Below, piece after piece: positions 51,644 to 61,080 of a stretch of 64,000 nucleotides of DNA. The position numbers were made by a program, and so were the translations under genes. The notes under the pieces are model-generated. The model saw only the letters and a program-made list of their open reading frames with translations, was not told the DNA's origin and ran no database searches. Position 1 is the first letter of the stretch. Each line of letters starts with the position of its first letter. Source of the DNA: Halogeometricum pallidum JCM 14848 (GTDB lineage Archaea > Halobacteriota > Halobacteria > Halobacteriales > Haloferacaceae); assembly GCF_000337095.1 (NCBI RefSeq), contig NZ_AOIV01000038.1, positions 1 to 64,000 on the forward strand, in the 5' to 3' direction.

Positions 51644-52732
51644 TTACTCGCCCGTACGGACCGACTCTCCGCGGTAGGCTCGGAAGATGTCCGCGATGAG
51701 TCGGACGTCCTCCCGCGCCTCCGAGAACGTCGTTCGCACCTCCGCCTCGCCGCGGGCGCAGCGGACGAAGTACTCCAACTCGCGCTTGAAGTTCTCTTCA
51801 TAGGACGGCGTGTGTACCGTCTCTGTGAGTTCCTCAACACCCTCTTTCACGCCGAGTTCCGTGGGGGAGTTTTTGATGAAGGGATTCGAAAAGTCGAGCC
51901 TAACACACCCGTCCGGTCCGTCAACGCGAACGAACTCCTCGAACCACTTGCGGTCGGAGTCGCCCGTTTCCAACACGCACCGGACGCCGCCCTCGTAGAG
52001 GAGGTGCGCCGTCGCGTAGCGTCCGTCGGCGAACACGTCGACGTGGTCGATCCGCTCGACGGGCCCGAACAGACCGCGGAGGACGTTCACGTCGTGGCAG
52101 ACGTGTTCGAGTTGGAAGTCGTAGGCGTCCACGAGTCGGTCGTCATCCGTCCGGATTGCGCGCTCGATGTCACTCCGCCGCTTCTCGACGCTCTCCGCTA
52201 TGAGTTCCGCGGGCGGATTCCCTTCCACTAGGTCGTACACCTCCTCAACGATGCGGAAGTGGTCGGGGTCGACGTCATAGGCGGTGACAAGGTCGATCTC
52301 CGCTAACCGGTCAATCTCTGCCTGCGCCCGTTCGTACGCCGGGTCGTACCGCTTCATGTAGGCGACCATCCCGACGGCGTCCGACGCCCGCTCCGCCTCC
52401 ACCATTCGGTCGGCATCCTCGATCGTCGCCGCGATGGGTTTCTCCACCAGCGTGTGGATGTCGGCTTCGAGCGCGTCGACGGCGACGTCCGCGTGGGTCT
52501 GGAAGGGCGTGAGGACGATGACGGCGTCAAGTTCGTCGCTAGCGTCTTCGAGGAGCGCCTCGTGGCCCGCGTAGACGTTCGGAACGTTGTACCGATCGGC
52601 GAGCGCCCGCGCCCGGTCCTCGGCGGGGTCCGCGAAGGCGTGCAACTCGGTCTCCGGGAGTTCTGCCAGATACGGAATGTGCATAACCTGTGCGACCATA
52701 CCACAACCGATAACTCCGAATCGCATGGTCAT
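51644..52732 (-). CDS. Gfo/Idh/MocA family oxidoreductase, intact
   Basis: A 362-residue NAD(P)-dependent sugar or cyclitol oxidoreductase. Rossmann loop FGVIGCGMVAQ is at residues 5-15, and DAVIVLTPFQTHADVAVDAL and LVEKPIA carry the family EKP motif. FQLEHVCHDVNVLRG matches the region of the conserved catalytic His. It is divergent from the 2-hydroxyacid dehydrogenase with a 102-bp shared promoter. It is complete, unlike the relative at 19173. Confidence 0.92.
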   Translation of the reverse strand: MTMRFGVIGCGMVAQVMHIPYLAELPETELHAFADPAEDRARALADRYNVPNVYAGHEALLEDASDELDAVIVLTPFQTHADVAVDALEADIHTLVEKPIAATIEDADRMVEAERASDAVGMVAYMKRYDPAYERAQAEIDRLAEIDLVTAYDVDPDHFRIVEEVYDLVEGNPPAELIAESVEKRRSDIERAIRTDDDRLVDAYDFQLEHVCHDVNVLRGLFGPVERIDHVDVFADGRYATAHLLYEGGVRCVLETGDSDRKWFEEFVRVDGPDGCVRLDFSNPFIKNSPTELGVKEGVEELTETVHTPSYEENFKRELEYFVRCARGEAEVRTTFSEAREDVRLIADIFRAYRGESVRTGE

Positions 52733-52800
52733 TCGTCACGGTATAGCGTGTTATAGGTAACGATGAGCAGGTCGCGGTCGCGGTTGGAGGCGTCGACGAC

Positions 52801-52814
52801 CCACCTTTTTGTGG
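52801..52814 (+). promoter_or_regulatory. TATA-like TTTTTGTGG for 2-hydroxyacid dehydrogenase copy 2
   Basis: CCACCTTTTTGTGG centred about 27 bp before ATG 52835. The same TTTTTGTGG at the same distance precedes the SDR at 62691, so the two genes may be co-regulated. The spacing also supports the start chosen at 52835. Confidence 0.5.
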
Positions 52815-52834
52815 TTTGCGCGCCAGCGAGAAGT

Positions 52835-53806
52835 ATGTCCCACCGAGTAATCGTCTCGGACTCGAAGATCCTTAATTTGGACGCTGGAGCGACCGCGTTC
52901 GCGGCGGTCGGAGCCGAGACAGAGGTCGTAAAAGCGGAGTCACCGGAGGAACTGGTCGCCGCCGCGGACGGGGCGAACGCGTTGCTCGTCGACGCGGGAA
53001 CGCAGGTGACAGAACGCGTGCTCTCGGAACTCGACTCGCTGAAGGTTGTCGGTCGATCGGGCATCGGCGTCGACAACGTCGACGTGGACGCGGCCCGCGA
53101 ACGCGGGGTGACGGTCGTCAATGTTCCCGACTACTGTCTCGACGAGGTGTCCTCGCACGCGCTAGGGATGCTTCTCTCCTGCGCGCGGCGGCTTCCCGCG
53201 TTGGATCGGTCGGTCAGAGAGGGCGAGTGGGACTGGAGCGTCGGCGGGCCGATTCGCCGCGTTCGGGGATCAACCGTCGGACTCGTCGGCTTCGGGAAGA
53301 TAGCGCGCAGCCTGGCCGCAAAGCTCCGCGGATTTGACGTCGACGTTCTCGTCTATGACCCGCACGTCTCCGAGGGAGACCTCGCCGGCTTTTCCGTGAC
53401 GCGAACGGGGTTCGACCGCCTGCTCACGGAGTCGGACTTCGTCTCGGTTCACGCGCCGCTGACCGACGAGACGCACGGGATGTTCGACGCCGACGCGTTC
53501 GGCACGATGCCCGATCACGCCATCTTCGTGAACACGGCGCGCGGACCGATAGTTGACGAGGGCGCGTTGTGCGATGCACTGGCATCTGACGGACTCGCTG
53601 GCGCCGGACTCGACGTGCGCGAGTCGGAACCACCGACGGACGACCGGGTGTTCGAGTTCGACAACGTGGTCTGTTCGCCGCACGCGGCATTTTACTCGGA
53701 GGAGTCTCGGCGCGAACTCAGCCGGAGCGTCAGCGAAGATGTGTGCCGGGTGTTGCGCGGCGAGAAGCCGAGGAACCCGGTGGAGACGGGCGACGGATGG
53801 GGCTAA
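52835..53806 (+). CDS. D-isomer-specific 2-hydroxyacid dehydrogenase, copy 2
   Basis: A 323-residue paralogue of the gene at 24077. GLVGFGKIARSLAAKL (NAD-binding), SDFVSVHAPLTDETHGMFDADAF, catalytic Arg in NTARGPIVD, Glu in SEPPTDD and His in CSPHAAFYSEE. The likely role is reduction of a 2-keto acid or glyoxylate/hydroxypyruvate-type product. It is the only plus-strand gene in the middle of module I. The start is fixed by the TATA box at 52801. Confidence 0.92.
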   Translation: MSHRVIVSDSKILNLDAGATAFAAVGAETEVVKAESPEELVAAADGANALLVDAGTQVTERVLSELDSLKVVGRSGIGVDNVDVDAARERGVTVVNVPDYCLDEVSSHALGMLLSCARRLPALDRSVREGEWDWSVGGPIRRVRGSTVGLVGFGKIARSLAAKLRGFDVDVLVYDPHVSEGDLAGFSVTRTGFDRLLTESDFVSVHAPLTDETHGMFDADAFGTMPDHAIFVNTARGPIVDEGALCDALASDGLAGAGLDVRESEPPTDDRVFEFDNVVCSPHAAFYSEESRRELSRSVSEDVCRVLRGEKPRNPVETGDGWG

Positions 53807-53848
53807 CGCTGCAGTCTCGTCTCGGCCGTCCCGGACGCAACGGTCGAC

Positions 53849-54679
53849 TCACCTGTCCGAGGGTCGGTCGTTCGCCAGTTCGCGCCAATAGTCCCTGTTC
53901 CGCTTCGCGTGCACCAGTGGGTCCTTCAGGCGGTTCTCTATCTCGATGGTGTGGTGGCCGTCGTATCCGACGGCGCTGAGGGCGTCCAGTACGCCGGCGA
54001 AGTCGAGGATTCCCTCGCCGAGGTCGGTGAACGCACGGAAGTAATTGATGACGTTGTCGAGGTGCGGGCCGGGTTCCGAGAGCGCGCTTCGATTCGCGGC
54101 GAATGAGGAAGTGGGTTCGATGTCCTTGAAGTGAACGTACTCGATGTCGTCGGCGAACTGCCGGATCCCATCGGTGACGTCTCCGTCGGGGAAGTGTTCG
54201 CCGTAGGGGTACCAGTGAGCGGTGTCAAACACCAGCCCCAGGTCCTCGTGGACATCGAGGAACCGCTGAATTTCGTTCGGTCGTTCGACGTGCGTGGCGC
54301 CGTGGTGGTGGAGGACCGGTGTGAGGCCCGCGTCGACGGCGGCATCGCTTATCTCTCGGAACCACTGCTCGACCGTCTCGTCGTCGTTCCTGTGTCGCTG
54401 CGGCGGGAGGATACCGAGGAACTCCGCACCCAGTTCGGCGACCGTTTCAGCGCTGTCGACTACGCGCTCGACGGACGCCTGCGACTCGACCCACTCGCTC
54501 ATCACGCAGTAGAGCGCCACGCCGTAGTGGTCCAACCACTCGGAGATGGCCTCAGGTCCGACCGCGCGGACCTTCTCTAGTCCGATTTCGACGCCGTCGT
54601 ACCGACAGGCGGCGACGTCACCGACGCCCGTTTCGAGCGATTCTGCGTCGTACATGATTGTCGTGTATCCGACTCCCAT
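53849..54679 (-). CDS. Sugar phosphate isomerase/epimerase-like TIM-barrel protein
   Basis: A 276-residue xylose-isomerase-like TIM-barrel enzyme (IolE/IolI/tagatose epimerase superfamily). GVEIGLEKVRAVG near residue 30, TPVLHHHGATHV and GLVFDTAHWYPYGEHFPD (metal-binding Asp and His), YVHFKDIEP and a final HHTIEIENR contain the Glu/Asp/His ligands expected. The likely step is isomerisation, epimerisation or dehydration of a free sugar or keto-sugar. The promoter holds the palindromic CGGAAATAGTTTCCG (54702-54716) at TATA distance. Confidence 0.87.
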   Translation of the reverse strand: MGVGYTTIMYDAESLETGVGDVAACRYDGVEIGLEKVRAVGPEAISEWLDHYGVALYCVMSEWVESQASVERVVDSAETVAELGAEFLGILPPQRHRNDDETVEQWFREISDAAVDAGLTPVLHHHGATHVERPNEIQRFLDVHEDLGLVFDTAHWYPYGEHFPDGDVTDGIRQFADDIEYVHFKDIEPTSSFAANRSALSEPGPHLDNVINYFRAFTDLGEGILDFAGVLDALSAVGYDGHHTIEIENRLKDPLVHAKRNRDYWRELANDRPSDR

Positions 54680-54701
54680 GCGACGACGATTGTGCGACCG
54701 A

Positions 54702-54716
54702 CGGAAATAGTTTCCG
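54702..54716. promoter_or_regulatory. Palindrome CGGAAATAGTTTCCG (best copy of shared element)
   Basis: 6-bp arms CGGAAA/TTTCCG around TAG, centred about 30 bp upstream of ATG 54679, so it covers the TATA position. Its form, GGAAA-N3-TTTCC, resembles the core of the classical E. coli IclR operator. Related ATAGTT(GT)TCC copies lie at 51499, 59559, 61003 and 62606. Confidence 0.45.
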
Positions 54717-54852
54717 GGTGTGAGCGGACTACAGAGGCCTCAACGGCGCTTCTACGGGACTCGCTCTCCGACGACGACGCGGCTACTGACGGTCCGCTCC
54801 AAGCGTTGTCTCGGTCCGAACGAGGGGCGTCCGGGCAGGCCGGACCGGTGCG

Positions 54853-55998
54853 TCAGGATCGCGTGTCGGCCGAAGTGGACGCCCGACTGGTCCGCTCGAC
54901 GTCGTCGGTCTCCGCGATTCGATCGCCCGTCGTGTGGTCGAACCCATGCAGGAGTTCGTCTTCGACGGTGAGCCAGACCGTCTCCCCCCGGTCGGCGTTG
55001 ACGGTGCTCGGGGCGACGACGGTGATGCTCAGGGGATCTGGACCCACCTCGACATCGATTATCTGTTCGTCGCCCTGTGGTTCGGTCACTTCGACGGTCG
55101 CCTCTACGGCGTTCTCGACGCGGTCCGTGTGGACGGTGAAATACTGCGGTCTGACGCCGAGCGTGAACTCCTCGTGGTCGCGGTAGCGGTTCGCGACTCG
55201 CTCGTTGAGGCGCACGTCGAACGCCTCCGGCGCCCCCGCCGCCCGAATCCGGTCACCCTCGGAGATCACCTCTACGAAGTTCATCGACGGCGACCCGATG
55301 AAGCCTGCGACGAACCGATTGGCCGGTTCGTGGTACACCTCGTCAGGTGCGCCGATCTGCTGGACGTGCCCCTTGTCCATGATGACGAGTTTGTCGCCCA
55401 GCGACATCGCCTCCTCTTGATCGTGGGTGACGTATAGCGTCGTGATATCCATCTCGCGTTGAAGCACCTTGATTCGGCTCCGCATGCTCATCTTCAACTT
55501 CGCGTCGAGGTTCGCTAACGGTTCGTCCATCAGGAACACCGCCGGACGCCGAATGATGGCCCGACCCAACGCGACGCGCTGTTGCTGGCCGCCGCTGAGG
55601 TTCGCGATATCGCGGTCCAACAGTTCCGGGATTTCGAGCGTCTCCGCGACCTGCTCGACCCGTTCGCGCCGCTCATCGGCGTCGACGTTCGCGACCTTCA
55701 GCGGGTAGCCGATGTTCTCCCGCACGCTCATGTGTGGGTACAGCGCGAAGTTCTGAAACACCATCGCGATGTTCCGGTTCTTCGGGTGGATATCGGTCAC
55801 GTCGTGCCCGTCGAGTGTGATGCGCCCGGAGGTGGGCTGAGTGAGACCTGCCAGACACCGCAGCGTCGTCGTCTTGCCGCATCCACTCGGTCCGAGCAGG
55901 ATGGTGAACTCCCCGTCCTCGACGCTGAGATCAACGTCTTCGATGGCAATCGTGTCTCCGTACTTCTTTCCGACTTCGTCGTATTGAACTGAAACCAT
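54853..55998 (-). CDS. CUT1-type sugar ABC transporter ATP-binding protein, system 2
   Basis: A 381-residue MalK/UgpC-like ATPase: Walker A GPSGCGKTTT (about residues 37-46), VFQNFALYPHMS, signature LSGGQQQR, Walker B FLMDEP, THDQEEAMS and a TOBE-like C-terminal domain (LGVRPQYFTVH onward). ATG 55998 (MVSVQYDEVGKKYGD) is the typical start; the longer upstream frame is Arg/Ser-rich. It is the fourth gene of the operon SBP, MalF-type, MalG-type, ATPase, 121 bp after the permease. Confidence 0.94.
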   Translation of the reverse strand: MVSVQYDEVGKKYGDTIAIEDVDLSVEDGEFTILLGPSGCGKTTTLRCLAGLTQPTSGRITLDGHDVTDIHPKNRNIAMVFQNFALYPHMSVRENIGYPLKVANVDADERRERVEQVAETLEIPELLDRDIANLSGGQQQRVALGRAIIRRPAVFLMDEPLANLDAKLKMSMRSRIKVLQREMDITTLYVTHDQEEAMSLGDKLVIMDKGHVQQIGAPDEVYHEPANRFVAGFIGSPSMNFVEVISEGDRIRAAGAPEAFDVRLNERVANRYRDHEEFTLGVRPQYFTVHTDRVENAVEATVEVTEPQGDEQIIDVEVGPDPLSITVVAPSTVNADRGETVWLTVEDELLHGFDHTTGDRIAETDDVERTSRASTSADTRS

Positions 55999-56119
55999 TG
56001 TTACTCGTACTTCGCGGCCGCAGCGTTCGTGTACTGATTCGTCATCGCTTCGTCGGCCGGACGCGGCCGTCTTGAAGACGAACCGCGTCGAACCGCTGTC
56101 TCTTCGCACCGACTCACCG

Positions 56120-57037
56120 TCATTTTCCGACCGCCCCCATGCTGAATCCCCTGACAAGCTGCTGGCGCGCGACGAACGCGAACACCAGCACAGGGGCGAG
56201 CGCGATGGTCGCCGCGACGCTCATGTTGATCCACTGCACCGAGAACTTCGTGACGAACGATGCGAGCCCGACCGGGACGGTTATCGCGTTGTCGTTCAGC
56301 GCGAGGATGACCGCAAACAGCAGTTCGTTCCATGTGATGATGGTCGTGAAGATGGCTGAGGCGACGAGCCCGGGCTTCACGAGGGGAAGCACGATTTTGA
56401 AGAACGCACCGATGTGCGTGTGACCGTCTATCATCGCCGATTCGACGAGGCTCTCGGGTACCTCCTCGAAGAACCCCTTCATCATCCAGACGGCGAAGGG
56501 GATGTTGAACATCGTGTAGACGAGGATGAGCCCCTGCAGCGTGTTCACCAGTCCGAGATTCCGGAAGATGACGAATAGCGGAATGATGGTGACGATGGGG
56601 GGCATAAAGCGCGTCGAGAGGATGTAGAAGGGGAGGTGAAAGTCCAGATTGTACGGGTAGTCGAAGCTGACGAAGGCGTACGCGGCCATCGCGCCGATAG
56701 TCGTCGCCAGAACTGTGGTGACGACGGTGACCAGGGTGCTGTTGATGATGTACGTCAGGAACTCGGGACGTTCGGCGAACAATCGTGCGAAGTTCCCGAA
56801 CTGCGCGTCAAGGGGTATCCACTGCGGCGGGAACGACAGCAGCGTCTGTCGCGTCTTCAGTGTCGCCGTCACAAGCCAGTAGATGGGGAATAGCGTCCAC
56901 ACGAGGAAGACGCCGAGCAGTCCGTAGACGATAGCCTTCGTGACGCCGTACTTCGAGAGCGTCTCGAACCACTCCTCGGTCCGAGAGGGTTGTTTGTAGG
57001 GCAGTGTGTCGGCCGGGGTATCCTGTTCCGTTGTCAT
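56120..57037 (-). CDS. ABC sugar transporter permease (MalG type), system 2
   Basis: A 305-residue permease with about six helices; the first is AIVYGLLGVFLVWTLFPIYWLVTATL near residues 35-60. EAA loop: ESLVESAMIDGHTHIGAFFKIVLPLVKPG. It overlaps the preceding MalF-type gene by 4 bp (ATGA), giving translational coupling. It ends GFSMGAVGK, a normal cytoplasmic terminus. Confidence 0.93.
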   Translation of the reverse strand: MTTEQDTPADTLPYKQPSRTEEWFETLSKYGVTKAIVYGLLGVFLVWTLFPIYWLVTATLKTRQTLLSFPPQWIPLDAQFGNFARLFAERPEFLTYIINSTLVTVVTTVLATTIGAMAAYAFVSFDYPYNLDFHLPFYILSTRFMPPIVTIIPLFVIFRNLGLVNTLQGLILVYTMFNIPFAVWMMKGFFEEVPESLVESAMIDGHTHIGAFFKIVLPLVKPGLVASAIFTTIITWNELLFAVILALNDNAITVPVGLASFVTKFSVQWINMSVAATIALAPVLVFAFVARQQLVRGFSMGAVGK

Positions 57038-57978
57038 GATCCAAACTCCACGTTGGCGATCTTCATGAAGCTCATCGCGAGCACCATCACCAGCACGAGC
57101 AGCGAGACGGCCATCGCCGAGGCTTCACCGAAGTTGTTGAACCGGAACGCCGTCCGGTACATCTGCATACTTATCACGTTCGTCGCGCTGGAGGGACCGC
57201 CGCGCGTGAGGACGTACACCTTCGCGAACACCCGCAGCGCGTCCACCAGTCGGATGATCAGCACCAGTACGATAAGCGACTTGAGATACGGCAGCGTGAT
57301 ATCGAGGAATCGCTGCCGCGTCGAGGCGCCGTCCATTATCGCCGCCTCCCTGATGTCGTCGGGCACCGACTGGAGACCGGCAAATAGCACGAGGACGACG
57401 AACGGCGTCCACTGCCAGATATCGGTGAGGATGACCGAGTACAGTGCGGTGCCCGTCTCGCTGATCCACCCGACGTTCGCCCCGCCGGTGAACGGCGCCG
57501 CGATGTAGTCGAGCAGACCGTTCGGGGCGTACATCAGCCGCCAGATAAGGCCGATGACCGTTGGCGAGAGGATCATCGGAATGAGTATCAGCGTCTGCCA
57601 CAGTCCCCGAAGCTTGAGCTTCCGGTTCAGCAGCAACGCGATGCTGAATCCGAGGATGAACTCGATGCCGACGGAAACACCGACGAACTTGGCCGTGACG
57701 ACGAGCGAGTTGAGGAACGCCTCGCTGTCAAGTAGGTTCGCGTAGTTCTCGATACCGACGAACGTCGTCCCTGTGGGGAGGTACTGCAGCGTCGAAATCT
57801 GCAGAGCCCTGAGGAGCGGGTAGAACGTCAGCGAGAAGAGGATGAGGACGGCGGGGAGCGTCATCAGCCACTTGAGGTGGTCGTCCACCCACAGCAGGAC
57901 CCGCTCACCCGTCGACTGGTCGGTGCGAAGCTGTCCAATCGCGGACGCTCTGGCCTCCTGATCGGTCTCAGTCGCCAT
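57034..57978 (-). CDS. ABC sugar transporter permease (MalF type), system 2
   Basis: A 314-residue permease: first helix HLKWLMTLPAVLILFSLTFYPLLRALQIS (about residues 33-60). EAA loop reads DDIREAAIMDGASTRQRFLDITLPYLKS. An N-terminal hydrophilic region of about 30 residues precedes it. It lies 90 bp after the binding-protein gene and overlaps the MalG-type gene. Confidence 0.93.
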   Translation of the reverse strand: MATETDQEARASAIGQLRTDQSTGERVLLWVDDHLKWLMTLPAVLILFSLTFYPLLRALQISTLQYLPTGTTFVGIENYANLLDSEAFLNSLVVTAKFVGVSVGIEFILGFSIALLLNRKLKLRGLWQTLILIPMILSPTVIGLIWRLMYAPNGLLDYIAAPFTGGANVGWISETGTALYSVILTDIWQWTPFVVLVLFAGLQSVPDDIREAAIMDGASTRQRFLDITLPYLKSLIVLVLIIRLVDALRVFAKVYVLTRGGPSSATNVISMQMYRTAFRFNNFGEASAMAVSLLVLVMVLAMSFMKIANVEFGS

Positions 57979-58068
57979 GGTCTCTCCCGGGTGATTCGAG
58001 CGTCCGACCCCGACTTCGTGGGACCGAACTCGTCGTCTCTAGGTTGATCACTGTGTTCATCGGTCGAG

Positions 58069-59508
58069 TCAGTCGTAGTAGCCCGCGTTCTCTAGCGTCG
58101 ATTCGATCTGTTGCTTCGCTTTCTGGGTCATCTCGCTCGGTGAGAGTTCGCCGGCCAGCGCGGTGTTGAGGAGTTGGCCGTGGTTGACACCGAACTCGGA
58201 GTACAGCGGCGTCCGCGGCCGCCACTGCGCGTTCTGGAGGCTCTCGTACAGCGCCGGGAACCACGACTGTGCGTCCATGTGGTTCTCGAACGTGTCGTGA
58301 CGAAACGGGACGCCCCCGAGTTCCACGTACTTCGATTGTGCCTCGGCGGAGATGGCCGACTGGATGACCTCGCCGGCGGCCTTCTTTTTCGAGTCGTCGA
58401 CGTGGCTGTTGATCCCCATGATCCAGTTGCCCTGCGTGGGTGCTTGGCGCTTCGCGCCGGTGTGGCCCTTCGGAATCGGGGTAAACGTGATGTTGTTCGC
58501 CTCTTTCGACTCATCGGGATCCAACAGGAGCGACGCGGCGGACGGCCACGCCGGCGCTTGGGCGGCCGATCCGTCGCCGAGTCCGGTGAGCACCGCGTCG
58601 CTGTCGAACGAAGTCACGCCGTCGGGGCTGATCTCTCGCAGTTTTCGGGACCAGAATTCCACTGCCTTGGTTCCGGCGTCGCTCGTCCACTGATACCGCC
58701 AGTTCTCGTCGAACATCTTCCCGCCAATCGCATTGCCCAGCGAGAAGAAGTTGGCCATCGCCGGATTCCCTCGCTTGCCGCGGATGATGTAGCCGTTCGC
58801 GCCGTCCACTTGGTCGGTTATCTTTCGACCGGCCTCGTAGACGTCGCTCCACGTCTCGGGGGCCTTCGCACCGATCTGGTCGTAGTAGGCCTGATTGTAG
58901 GCGTACAACTGCGTGTTGCCGACGATGACCTGTCCGCGGATCTTCTGTTCCATCCCCTCCGCGGACGGGACCGTCGGCGCGTTCGGCGTCGGCCAGGTTG
59001 CGATGTCGACGACGTTGCCGATGAGTTGGTCCTTCGGCAGGTCACCCGGGAGCCACTGCAAGAGGGGGTCCACGTTCGGGGCGAACTGTGGGAACCACGG
59101 ATCGTCCATGAACATGATGTCGTACGCGTCGCTCTGCGTCGAGAGGATGCTGTTGGTTTTCTCGAAGAGGTTGGCGTACGGGAACAGTTGGACACTGACG
59201 TCGATGCCCGTATCATCGACGACGTACTCCTCCATGAGGCGTTTGAACAGGCGACCGGACCCCTCAACGGCGGCGACTGACAGCTTCTCGGCCGTCGCGT
59301 TTGACCCCCCGCCGGTCGACCCACCGCCTCCACCGCCGTTGCCGCCGAGACAACCGGCGAACACCGCTCCGCCCACCGCGCCCGCTCCCGCGAGATAGCG
59401 TCGGCGACTTACGGCGTCGCCGGAGTTCTCGGTGTCTCTCGAATGTCCGGTACGACCAGCGTTCTCTTCGCTCTCTTGTTGGATAGCGTCGGTGCTACTC
59501 CATGGCAT
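58069..59508 (-). CDS. Extracellular sugar-binding lipoprotein, system 2
   Basis: A 479-residue family 1 solute-binding protein. A long acidic N-terminus leads to the Tat motif SRRRYLAGAG (residues 34-43), then lipobox FAGC with Cys53, and a Gly-rich linker. The mature part contains LSVAAVEGSGRLFKRLMEEYV and the usual SBP fold. It is the first gene of the operon; a TATA-like TTTATTACC lies about 27 bp upstream and the shared element CGGATAGTTTCCG sits just beyond it. Ligand unknown; the surrounding enzymes suggest a sugar or sugar acid. Confidence 0.93.
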   Translation of the reverse strand: MPWSSTDAIQQESEENAGRTGHSRDTENSGDAVSRRRYLAGAGAVGGAVFAGCLGGNGGGGGGSTGGGSNATAEKLSVAAVEGSGRLFKRLMEEYVVDDTGIDVSVQLFPYANLFEKTNSILSTQSDAYDIMFMDDPWFPQFAPNVDPLLQWLPGDLPKDQLIGNVVDIATWPTPNAPTVPSAEGMEQKIRGQVIVGNTQLYAYNQAYYDQIGAKAPETWSDVYEAGRKITDQVDGANGYIIRGKRGNPAMANFFSLGNAIGGKMFDENWRYQWTSDAGTKAVEFWSRKLREISPDGVTSFDSDAVLTGLGDGSAAQAPAWPSAASLLLDPDESKEANNITFTPIPKGHTGAKRQAPTQGNWIMGINSHVDDSKKKAAGEVIQSAISAEAQSKYVELGGVPFRHDTFENHMDAQSWFPALYESLQNAQWRPRTPLYSEFGVNHGQLLNTALAGELSPSEMTQKAKQQIESTLENAGYYD

Positions 59509-59558
59509 ACCGGTATCATAACGGTCGGGGGTAATAAATCATGACTTTGGTCGGAATT

Positions 59559-59571
59559 CGGATAGTTTCCG
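59559..59571. promoter_or_regulatory. Shared element CGGATAGTTTCCG upstream of SBP promoter
   Basis: About 50-63 bp upstream of ATG 59508 and roughly 25 bp upstream of the TATA box at 59531-59540. Since a separate TATA box exists here, the shared element is unlikely to be only a core promoter; an activator or repressor site is possible. Confidence 0.45.
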
Positions 59572-59622
59572 GTCGCCGGACGGGAAGAGACCATCTCTAG
59601 AGTCCGATAGACGGTGCGCCGA

Positions 59623-60858
59623 CTACCCTTTCCGGTGCGCTTCGACGACGTCCCAGTCGAGTTCGATGCCGAGTCCCGGACCGTCGGGTATCCGGATGCG
59701 ACCGTCCTCGATGAACGGGTCCTCGCGGGCGAGGAGGTCCTCCCACCACGGCACCTCGCGGGCGTGGTACTCCAGGGCGACGAAGTTCGGCACCGTCGCG
59801 CCGACGTGGGCGGTGGCGGCCGTGGCGACGGGGCTGCCGATGTTGTGCGGGACGAGCGCTTGGTAGTACGCCTCGGCCATGTCGGCTATCTTCTTCGTCT
59901 CCGCGATGCCGCCCGTCTTGGGCACGTCGGGCGCGAGGAAGTCGACGGCTTGATCCTCTATCAGGTCGCGGAAGCCGTGACGGCCGTAGCGGTTCTCGCC
60001 GGTCAGGATGGTGGCGTTCGACCGCCGCTTGAGTTCGCGCATCGCGTCGGTGTTCTCCGGCGGAAGCGGGTCCTCTATCCACGCGAGGTCGTACGGTTCC
60101 AAGGCGCGGCAGAGGCGTTCGGCCGTCTCGGGGCTGAAGTTCCAGTGGAGGTCGACGGCGACCTGCGCGTCGTCGCCCACCTCCCCGGTGACGGCCTCGA
60201 CGACCCGGCGCTTGTGTTCGATCTCGGGCGGGTCGAAGTGCCGCGAGAGCGTGTCGAACTCCCGGCCGGAGGGCACGTCGAGGTCGAACTTCACCACGTC
60301 GAAGCCGTCCTCGACGGCGGCCCGCGCCGCCGTCGCGTACGCCTCGGGTTCGTACGTCTCCGTCGCCTGTCCCTCGTCGGCGGACTCGACCATCCCCTCG
60401 CCGGCGTGGCAGTCCGCGTAGACGGTCACCTCCTCGCGCATCTTCCCGCCGAGCAGTTGATAGACGGGTTGGTCGAGCAGTTTCCCCGCGGCGTCCCACA
60501 GCGCTATCTCGACGCCGCTGATGGCGATGGTTCCGACGCCGGCCTGCGACCCGCGCCCGGAGAGGCTCTCGCGCATGAGGTTGTACAACCGCTCCACGTC
60601 GGTGGGGTTCTCGCCGACCAGAACCGGTTTCAGGTAGTCGGTGATTATCTCGTGGACGCCGGGCGAGGGGTAACACTCCCCGATGCCCGTCACGCCTTCG
60701 TCCGTCTCGACGGTCACGATGGTCCACGGGAAATTGCCGTCTATCACGACGGTGTCGAGGTCGGTTATCTCGGCCGGCGGTCCGTCCGCGCGGCGCGGCG
60801 TCTCGTCGAAGTCGGCCCACATCGTCGCTGCCAGCGTCGAAGCGAAGTCTTCGTACAT
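59623..60858 (-). CDS. Enolase-superfamily sugar-acid dehydratase (galactonate/gluconate dehydratase-like)
   Basis: A 411-residue enolase-superfamily enzyme distinct from the pair at 3197/17998. Features: GIGECYPSP, AISGVEIALWDAAGKLLDQPVYQLLGG, KFDLDVPSG, metal site DLHWNFSPE, WIEDPLPPEN and LTGENRYG, and base LVPHNIGSPVATAA. The VDLHW and PHNIGSP motifs are those of sugar-acid dehydratases such as galactonate, gluconate and xylonate dehydratases. It would feed the aldolase at 50590. It is downstream of MmsA on the same strand, 222 bp away, with a shared upstream element (61003-61014). Confidence 0.88.
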   Translation of the reverse strand: MYEDFASTLAATMWADFDETPRRADGPPAEITDLDTVVIDGNFPWTIVTVETDEGVTGIGECYPSPGVHEIITDYLKPVLVGENPTDVERLYNLMRESLSGRGSQAGVGTIAISGVEIALWDAAGKLLDQPVYQLLGGKMREEVTVYADCHAGEGMVESADEGQATETYEPEAYATAARAAVEDGFDVVKFDLDVPSGREFDTLSRHFDPPEIEHKRRVVEAVTGEVGDDAQVAVDLHWNFSPETAERLCRALEPYDLAWIEDPLPPENTDAMRELKRRSNATILTGENRYGRHGFRDLIEDQAVDFLAPDVPKTGGIAETKKIADMAEAYYQALVPHNIGSPVATAATAHVGATVPNFVALEYHAREVPWWEDLLAREDPFIEDGRIRIPDGPGLGIELDWDVVEAHRKG

Positions 60859-61002
60859 ATCAGTGGTCTCCTGTCTGGTCGGGGTCGCGGCCGTCCGCGT
60901 CGCCCCCGTCTCGCCCGGTTACGGACGGGCGTCGGTTCGAGTGCCGAACGACGCCGGCGTCGTCACCGAAGCGCATCATCTATCGTTTCAGTAGTTCGCC
61001 TG

Positions 61003-61014
61003 TTATAGTTTCCG
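61003..61014. promoter_or_regulatory. Shared element TTATAGTTTCCG upstream of dehydratase
   Basis: About 145 bp upstream of ATG 60858, in the gap after MmsA. If it is the promoter, the transcript would have a leader of about 120 nt; otherwise it is a regulator site. Confidence 0.35.
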
Positions 61015-61080
61015 ATGGTGGCGACCGCCGCGCCGCGAAACGGGTTGAGTGGAAGAAGTGACTAACGACCGACGACCCGT

